Assembly: GCA_021161165.1 (NCBI GenBank)
Contig: JAGHBF010000140.1
Span: 1-19,836 of the forward strand
From: Candidatus Aminicenantota bacterium
GTDB taxonomy: Bacteria; Acidobacteriota; Aminicenantia; S016-38
Length of the DNA stretch: 19,836 nucleotides
Direction: 5' to 3'
This document shows, piece by piece, positions 15,989 through 19,836 of this stretch. A model generated the notes under the pieces. That model was not told where the DNA came from and searched no databases. It saw only the letters and a list, made by a program, of their open reading frames with translations. A program made the translations under genes and the position numbers. Every line of letters starts with the position of its first letter. The first letter of the stretch is position 1.

Positions 15989-16711
15989 ATGAAAAAAAGA
16001 TTGCAAAAGATAATAGCCGAAGCCGGTATATGTTCCAGAAGAAAGGCAGAAGAACTTATAAAAAAGGGGGAAGTTACTATCAACGGCAAGGTTGCAAAAC
16101 TGGGAGACAAAGCAGATCCCGATAAGGACGAAATCAGGGTAAAGGGAAAACTCATAAAATTCCCTGAAAAAGTATACATTATGCTCAATAAACCTTCCGG
16201 ATATGTAAGCACAACAAAGGGACAGTTCGGTCAAAAAACAGTAATGGAACTGCTTAAAGGGCTAAAGATAAGAGTATTTCCCGTAGGCCGGCTAGATGTT
16301 GATACTGAAGGACTTCTTCTATTAACAAATGACGGTGACTTTGCAAACAGGGTTATGCATCCAAGATACGGTATAAAAAAGACCTATTTTGTGGTATTGA
16401 ATGGAGAACTTTCAGAAAAGGATGTGAAAAAACTCAAAAGCGGAATAATTATCGATGGAAAAAGAGTTCAAATAGATTCAATAGAAAAAAAAGGTAAGCA
16501 CAAATATAGATTGGTAATTCACGAAGGTATGAAAAGGATTGTAAAAAGACTTTTTGAAGCCATCGAATTCAGAGTCAGATATCTTTACAGAGACAAAATA
16601 GGCAACCTCTCTGTTGGCAGGCTCCCAAAGGGGAAATGGAGAAAGCTGACTGAAAGGGAATTAATGCTTATTTTCTCTGAGGACTTCTCTAATTCTTCTA
16701 AGAAGTCTTGA
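15989..16711 (+). CDS. RsuA/RluB-family pseudouridine synthase
   Basis: From the ATG at 15989 the product is 240 residues. It has an N-terminal S4 RNA-binding domain (RLQKIIAEAGICSRRKAEELI, then GEVTINGKVAKLG). The catalytic core follows, with MLNKPSGYVSTTKGQFGQKT and the invariant VGRLDVDTEGLLLLTNDG motif whose Asp103 is the nucleophile. The 'NKPxGxVSTTKD' style and a large-subunit-like LxxGxxxDG loop favour RluB (23S rRNA) over RsuA (16S rRNA), without certainty. A GTG at 15974 extends the frame by five residues, but family members begin at the MKKRLQK position, so I prefer the ATG. An extended -10 (TGG TAAAAT, 15975-15983) sits 5 bases before this ATG and might give a leaderless message. 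The 3' end overlaps the convergent DUF2520 gene by 51 bases. Confidence 0.85.
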   Translation: MKKRLQKIIAEAGICSRRKAEELIKKGEVTINGKVAKLGDKADPDKDEIRVKGKLIKFPEKVYIMLNKPSGYVSTTKGQFGQKTVMELLKGLKIRVFPVGRLDVDTEGLLLLTNDGDFANRVMHPRYGIKKTYFVVLNGELSEKDVKKLKSGIIIDGKRVQIDSIEKKGKHKYRLVIHEGMKRIVKRLFEAIEFRVRYLYRDKIGNLSVGRLPKGKWRKLTERELMLIFSEDFSNSSKKS

Positions 16712-17452
16712 ATAAAGTATGGGATCAGAGCAATTTTTCAAGTGTTTCTTTATGACTTCATCGTCTCCCCTTTTCCATGGTCCTGTTATTGAATCCATTA
16801 TAGAAAAGTTCATAGCCCCTTTTATGGCATTTTCAGCCAGTTTAAGGTATGCCTCAACGGGAATACCAAGTTCTTTTGCTATCTCCTCAGGATAAGAAAG
16901 AAGACTCAGCAAAAGACCTGATGATAAAACCGCTCCCAGGTGGTATTTTCCCCTATTTTTCGGGAGACTAAATGGTACGAGACCAAGCCTTTTTGCCAAA
17001 GAATAAAGCCACTCGGGTCCTTCAACCCCTACGTAAGCTCCCCTTATATTTGCAAGAGAAAATTCAAAATCTATAAACGGGAAAAGGGGATGAAATACAG
17101 CAATTTCTCCCCCTTTTTCAGAAATGGGAGACAGAACATCCAGGCCATAACTTCCGCTACAGTGAATAAAAGTCATATTTTCAAATGCGAAGTCCTGAAA
17201 GGAGATTTTTTTCGCTATTTTTTCTATATTTCTATCCTGAACGCATACAAAGACTGCATCTGCATCCTTAAGTTCTTCTATGGAAAGGACTCTGCCAGCC
17301 TGAATTTTTTTTATAGCCTTAACCGAACTTTCAACAGTACTGGAAAATCCACCTATAAATTCTATGCCATTTTCTACAAGAAGACGGGCAAGAGAGGAAC
17401 CCACTCTACCCAGACCAATAATTGCTATTTTTTTTCGAATATTTTCAGCCAA
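16661..17452 (-). CDS. Rossmann-fold plus DUF2520 domain protein (NADP-dependent oxidoreductase-like)
   Basis: This 263-residue protein has an N-terminal NAD(P)-binding motif IAIIGLGRVGSSLARLL (GxGxxG at 13-18), an FVCVQDRNI segment, THIHCSGS-like FIHCSGSYG and HPLFPF. These are typical of the Rossmann-like/DUF2520 family related to pyrroline-5-carboxylate reductase and 6-phosphogluconate dehydrogenase. The helical C-terminal half includes LGAVLSSGLLLSLLS and ends with ITGPWKRGD, a family hallmark. The biochemical substrate of this family is not established to my knowledge. The start is TTG at 17452, supported by AGGAG at 17461-17465 with an 8-base gap, inside the end of the NYN gene (28-base overlap). 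Its 3' end overlaps the convergent pseudouridine synthase gene. Confidence 0.8.
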   Translation of the reverse strand: MAENIRKKIAIIGLGRVGSSLARLLVENGIEFIGGFSSTVESSVKAIKKIQAGRVLSIEELKDADAVFVCVQDRNIEKIAKKISFQDFAFENMTFIHCSGSYGLDVLSPISEKGGEIAVFHPLFPFIDFEFSLANIRGAYVGVEGPEWLYSLAKRLGLVPFSLPKNRGKYHLGAVLSSGLLLSLLSYPEEIAKELGIPVEAYLKLAENAIKGAMNFSIMDSITGPWKRGDDEVIKKHLKNCSDPILYSRLLRRIREVLRENKH

Positions 17453-17871
17453 GCATCTATCTCCTGAGGGGTGGGATTCCAGTCAGGCTTTTCTTTTCCC
17501 TCCTGTTTAGCTGAGGATATAAGATGCCAGAAATCCCTTGAAGTTATCCATTTTATTCGTTTCTTTTTCGCTTCCTCTATAAGTTCCGTATCAGACGTTA
17601 CAAGTATCATTCCTTGCCTCAACATTCTCCTTATAACATCATCTGCACTTTCTCCAAACTTCGGGAAAATAACCTCAAAATTCTTCGGTGAAAATTCCAT
17701 TCTGGCAGGAAAAGGGTCCGGCGCTCCATCAAACACCAGAATCACCCTTTTCTTTGTAACTCTATGAAACCTTAACAGTTTTTTTATTATGTATTCCCGG
17801 CTTTCTTGAGAACCTATTTCTAAAGATGGATTTACTCCTATTAAGTTATTCCCATCTACAAGATATGGCAT
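17425..17871 (-). CDS. NYN/PIN-like RNase domain protein (YacP-type)
   Basis: This 148-residue, single-domain protein has the acidic PIN/NYN pattern of YacP-like (DUF901) proteins. DGNNLIG carries Asp6, LVFDGAPDP carries Asp48, GESADDVIRRM carries Asp77 and Asp78, and VTSDTELIEEAKKKRIKWI carries Asp94. These carboxylates form the metal-binding nuclease centre in related proteins, so RNA cleavage is plausible but unproven here. The ATG overlaps the stop of the metallo-hydrolase gene by one base (TAATG). The gene's end overlaps the DUF2520 gene start by 28 bases, so the three are very likely co-translated. Confidence 0.75.
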   Translation of the reverse strand: MPYLVDGNNLIGVNPSLEIGSQESREYIIKKLLRFHRVTKKRVILVFDGAPDPFPARMEFSPKNFEVIFPKFGESADDVIRRMLRQGMILVTSDTELIEEAKKKRIKWITSRDFWHLISSAKQEGKEKPDWNPTPQEIDAWLKIFEKK

Positions 17872-18524
17872 TACAATTCGTAGCTCTGGCCGGGTTTGAG
17901 AATGATAACTTCAGCTTTGTTGCCGACCAGTTTTTTGAACTCCTCTGGCGCAGCCTGGATAGGAGGCCATGTATTATAATGAATGGGAACTACCTTTTTC
18001 GTTTTTGTGTATTCAACCGCCTTCGCTGCCTGCACAATATCCATGGTATATCTGCTTCCAATGGGAAGAAAACTTATGTCAGGGGTATAAAGCTCTCCAA
18101 TAATCTCCATATCCCTTGTGAGCCCTGTGTCACCTGCATGATAGATTCTTTTCCCATCAAGTGTTATTACATAGCCACAAGGATGACCTGAGTAAGAAGA
18201 ATGGACTGCAAGAACCATGGTAAATTTTGCTCCCTTAACCTCCACTGTCCCACCTATGTTCATTCCCTCTGCAGTAATCCCCTGTTCTCCTGCTTTTACA
18301 GCAATCTCATGCATTGCAACGACAACAGCATTGTCCCTTTTTGCAAGGTCAAAGGCATCTGAAATATGGTCCTCATGATCATGGGTTATTGCAATAACAT
18401 CAAGTCGAGGAATGTCTTCTTTTTTTACCGTTGCTGACGGGTTTGCCTCGATAAATGGATCAACCATTATCCTTATAGAACCCTCTATCAAAAGCGAAGC
18501 ATGCCCAATCCATGTAACCTTCAT
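17871..18524 (-). CDS. UPF0173 metal-dependent hydrolase (metallo-beta-lactamase fold)
   Basis: This 217-residue protein starts MKVTWIGHASLLIEG and has the full metallo-beta-lactamase metal set: ITHDHEDH (His48, His50, Asp52, His53), His108 in AVHSSYSG, Asp132 in YHAGDTG and His182 in VPIHYNTWP. Order, length and the PIHYNTWPPI ending are those of UPF0173 (YtkL-like) hydrolases, whose physiological substrate is not known. No signal peptide is visible, so it is probably cytoplasmic. GGAGG lies 6 bases before the ATG, unlike the divergent neighbour, which has none. It is the first gene of a three-gene minus-strand unit. Confidence 0.9.
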   Translation of the reverse strand: MKVTWIGHASLLIEGSIRIMVDPFIEANPSATVKKEDIPRLDVIAITHDHEDHISDAFDLAKRDNAVVVAMHEIAVKAGEQGITAEGMNIGGTVEVKGAKFTMVLAVHSSYSGHPCGYVITLDGKRIYHAGDTGLTRDMEIIGELYTPDISFLPIGSRYTMDIVQAAKAVEYTKTKKVVPIHYNTWPPIQAAPEEFKKLVGNKAEVIILKPGQSYEL

Positions 18525-18545
18525 CCTGCACCTCCTTTAAAAATT

Positions 18546-18575
18546 TTAACATTTTAGGCCATTATAAGGTAAAAT
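18546..18575 (+). promoter_or_regulatory. Promoter of the zinc-ribbon membrane protein gene (leaderless arrangement)
   Basis: TTAACA (18546-18551), an 18-base spacer and TAAAAT (18570-18575) precede the ATG at 18582 by 6 bases (TGTAAT). There is no Shine-Dalgarno sequence. The 57-base divergent gap also contains minus-strand TATAAT- and TAAAAT-like hexamers that may serve the metallo-hydrolase operon. Confidence 0.5.
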
Positions 18576-18581
18576 TGTAAT

Positions 18582-19238
18582 ATGAATTTTAGGGAAGCAG
18601 AAGAAAAATACGCAAAGTTAAGGAAAGATTACGACGACGGTCTCATTACCCTGGACGAATTTAAAGCTCAGGTAAAGAGCCTTATCGTAAAGGACCACGA
18701 TGGAAACATCTGGAGCATAGGGATAAAATCAGGGAAATGGTACAAAAAAGTAGGAAATGAGTGGGTGAGAACAGAACCGCCAAGAACAACAGAAACGCAG
18801 AGATTGATTATAGAAAATTTACTCCCGGATGAAGAGGAAGAAAATTCGTTAATATGCCCAAAATGTGGTAAGGAGGTTCCTGCATATTATGTATTCTGCC
18901 CCTATTGTGGAGCAAGAATACGAGAGGACGAAGAAGCAATAGAAAGGGAATATTCTTTAAAAAAGATTGAACCCTTTTCTCTGGCGTTTATAATTGGTGG
19001 ATTTGGAATAATAATAGGAGTGATAGCAGGTGCTTTTGCTGAAGTCCTCGCACCCAAACTACTGGTAAAATTAGGTTTGACTTTTCCCAACCTTGGAATT
19101 CTCTGGAAATCCTTTATATACTCTCTCCTGACAGGAGTATTCTCCTTCTTCCTGTTTTTCCTTATAGGATTTATTCTGGCTCTTTTAGCCAATTTAATTC
19201 TTTCAATTTTTGGTGGACTTAAGTTTTCTTTATCTTGA
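18582..19238 (+). CDS. Zinc-ribbon membrane protein with a short helical (SHOCT-like) N-terminus, function unknown
   Basis: This 218-residue protein is built in three parts. Residues 4-34 form a short amphipathic helical unit (YAKLRKDYDDGLITLDEFKA) like SHOCT domains, followed by a Trp-rich segment IWSIGIKSGKWYKKVGNEWV (43-62). Residues 92-109 are a zinc ribbon with two CPxC knuckles (Cys92, Cys95, Cys106, Cys109). The rest has two hydrophobic stretches (about 133-153 and 176-210) that look like membrane helices with a Pro-containing loop between them. I do not recognise a named family; a membrane-anchored protein with a cytoplasmic zinc-ribbon sensor or adaptor domain fits the sequence. It is transcribed away from the metallo-hydrolase gene, and its stop codon lies within the -35 box of the tRNA promoter. 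Confidence 0.7.
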   Translation: MNFREAEEKYAKLRKDYDDGLITLDEFKAQVKSLIVKDHDGNIWSIGIKSGKWYKKVGNEWVRTEPPRTTETQRLIIENLLPDEEEENSLICPKCGKEVPAYYVFCPYCGARIREDEEAIEREYSLKKIEPFSLAFIIGGFGIIIGVIAGAFAEVLAPKLLVKLGLTFPNLGILWKSFIYSLLTGVFSFFLFFLIGFILALLANLILSIFGGLKFSLS

Positions 19239-19263
19239 CAAAATCAATACCTTTAAGTAAAAT
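19235..19263 (+). promoter_or_regulatory. Strong promoter for the tRNA-Gly/tRNA-Cys unit
   Basis: TTGACA (19235-19240), exactly 17 bases, then TAAAAT (19258-19263) is a near-consensus housekeeping sigma promoter. Transcription would start near 19270, about five bases before tRNA-Gly. The -35 overlaps the TGA stop of the preceding gene. Confidence 0.8.
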
Positions 19264-19274
19264 TTTTTTCGGAA

Positions 19275-19346
19275 GCGGGAGTGGCTCAGTGGTAGAGCAT
19301 GACCTTGCCAAGGTCGGGGTCGCGGGTTCGAATCCCGTCTCCCGCT
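19275..19346 (+). tRNA. tRNA-Gly (anticodon GCC)
   Basis: The acceptor stem GCGGGAG pairs with CTCCCGC. The D arm is GCTC...GAGC. The anticodon stem TGACC/GGTCG encloses the loop TTGCCAA, with anticodon GCC at 19307-19309. The T arm is GCGGG TTCGAAT CCCGT. The discriminator is U, as is normal for bacterial glycine tRNAs. The 3' CCA is not encoded and must be added. A T-run follows at 19346-19352. Confidence 0.95.
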
Positions 19347-19358
19347 TTTTTTATTTAT

Positions 19359-19430
19359 GGCGGCGTAGCCAAGCGGTAAGGCAGCGGTCTGCAAAACCGT
19401 TATTCGCCGGTTCGAATCCGGCCGCCGCCT
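19359..19430 (+). tRNA. tRNA-Cys (anticodon GCA)
   Basis: The acceptor stem GGCGGCG pairs with CGCCGCC, and the discriminator U is the cysteine identity base. The anticodon stem GCGGT/ACCGT encloses CTGCAAA, with anticodon GCA at 19391-19393. The T arm is GCCGG TTCGAAT CCGGC. CCA is not encoded. It lies 12 bases after tRNA-Gly and is probably processed from the same transcript. Confidence 0.95.
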
Positions 19431-19440
19431 CACCCTCTTC

Positions 19441-19836
19441 TTGAAAATAGCCATCACGGGAAAGCCAGGAACAGGAAAAACAACCCTAATTAAACGAATT
19501 TATCGGGAACTCTCTGCAAAGGGTATCAAAATCTCAGGTTTCTACACCGAAGAAGTGAGAGAAAATCGCACAAGAACAGGATTTGATATTGTAATGCTCC
19601 CATCCGAAAAACGCCTTATCCTTGCAAGAAAGAAAAAGGGGACTCCGAGAATTGGAAAGTACAGGGTGTTCGTCGAAAATATTGAAAAAGCCATAGAATT
19701 TCTCCAGCCCGCTTCTATATTAATCATAGACGAAATTGGCAAAATGGAGCTTTTAAATCCTTCCTTCAGAGAATTTATCATTAAAAGCCTTAAAGAAGAG
19801 AAAAACATTCTGTTAACTTATGGAATGGGAATTGAA
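19441..19836 (+). CDS. THEP1-type nucleoside-triphosphatase, N-terminal part (runs off right edge)
   Basis: 132 codons are visible, with no stop before the window end. The protein opens MKIAITGKPGTGKTTLIKRI, with a P-loop GKPGTGKT at residues 7-14. A GFYTEEVREN strand and helix follow, and the Walker B motif in ILIIDEIGKMELL has Asp97-Glu98. DEIGKMEL together with GFYTxEVRxxxxRxGFDIV is the signature of the THEP1/DUF265 NTPases known from Aquifex, Thermotoga and archaea, which hydrolyse nucleoside triphosphates; the biological role is unclear. No ATG or GTG is available in frame upstream, so TTG at 19441 is the start. It lies only 10 bases after tRNA-Cys with no Shine-Dalgarno sequence, so the message is probably released by tRNA 3'-end processing. 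Confidence 0.8.
   Translation, partial: MKIAITGKPGTGKTTLIKRIYRELSAKGIKISGFYTEEVRENRTRTGFDIVMLPSEKRLILARKKKGTPRIGKYRVFVENIEKAIEFLQPASILIIDEIGKMELLNPSFREFIIKSLKEEKNILLTYGMGIE

Noticed and set aside
16940..17467. 175-codon open frame on the plus strand
   Set aside because: It lies antisense across the DUF2520 gene, whose Rossmann motif and family signature are clear; the plus-strand translation is Phe/Tyr/Lys-rich without domains.

Overview
The window is AT-rich, densely coding bacterial DNA. Its features point to a Gram-negative (diderm) heterotroph that feeds on peptides: an RND-type efflux pump, a predicted lipoprotein M3 peptidase, an S46 dipeptidyl-peptidase, secreted M14 proteins and a large secreted Asp-box (BNR/sortilin-like) protein. 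This combination is common in Acidobacteriota and 'Candidatus Aminicenantes'-like lineages. That placement is an inference from gene families; no rRNA or other phylogenetic marker was available.

Layout. (1) 1-1052, minus: start of an RND efflux transporter that runs off the left edge. (2) About 1125-1875: an eroded insertion sequence whose integrase-core transposase is internally deleted and frameshifted. (3) 1952-4954, minus: the secreted 11-Asp-box protein and, upstream of it, an FKBP/SlyD-like isomerase. (4) 5109-7213, plus: an aspartate/glutamate-racemase family enzyme overlapping a DHA2-type MFS transporter. (5) 7257-9380: M3 dipeptidyl carboxypeptidase lipoprotein. (6) 9567-15962: a tight cluster of S46 peptidase, a metal-site-less M14 homologue, an intact M14 carboxypeptidase and a small methyltransferase. 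(7) 15989-16711: an RsuA/RluB pseudouridine synthase. (8) 16661-18524, minus: three overlapping or abutting genes for an UPF0173 metallo-hydrolase, a NYN/PIN-type RNase-like protein and a Rossmann/DUF2520 protein. (9) 18582-19238: a zinc-ribbon membrane protein. (10) tRNA-Gly(GCC) and tRNA-Cys(GCA) behind a near-consensus promoter, then the start of a THEP1-type NTPase cut by the right edge.

How the genes fit together. The M3, S46 and M14 proteins all carry export signals and look like a cell-envelope route for taking peptides apart into dipeptides and amino acids. The racemase/MFS pair may handle amino acids or related compounds, but its substrate cannot be read from sequence.

The two observations most worth a second look are these. 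First, a catalytically disarmed M14 protein is translationally coupled to the S46 peptidase and followed by an intact M14 enzyme; it has lost all three zinc ligands but kept the acidic calcium-type loops. Second, three unrelated genes share a compact promoter with TAAAAT exactly 6 bases before the start codon and no Shine-Dalgarno sequence, which suggests leaderless mRNAs. I saw no CRISPR array, rRNA, prophage or convincing intrinsic terminator, and no gene-free stretch longer than 300 bases apart from the insertion-sequence remnant.
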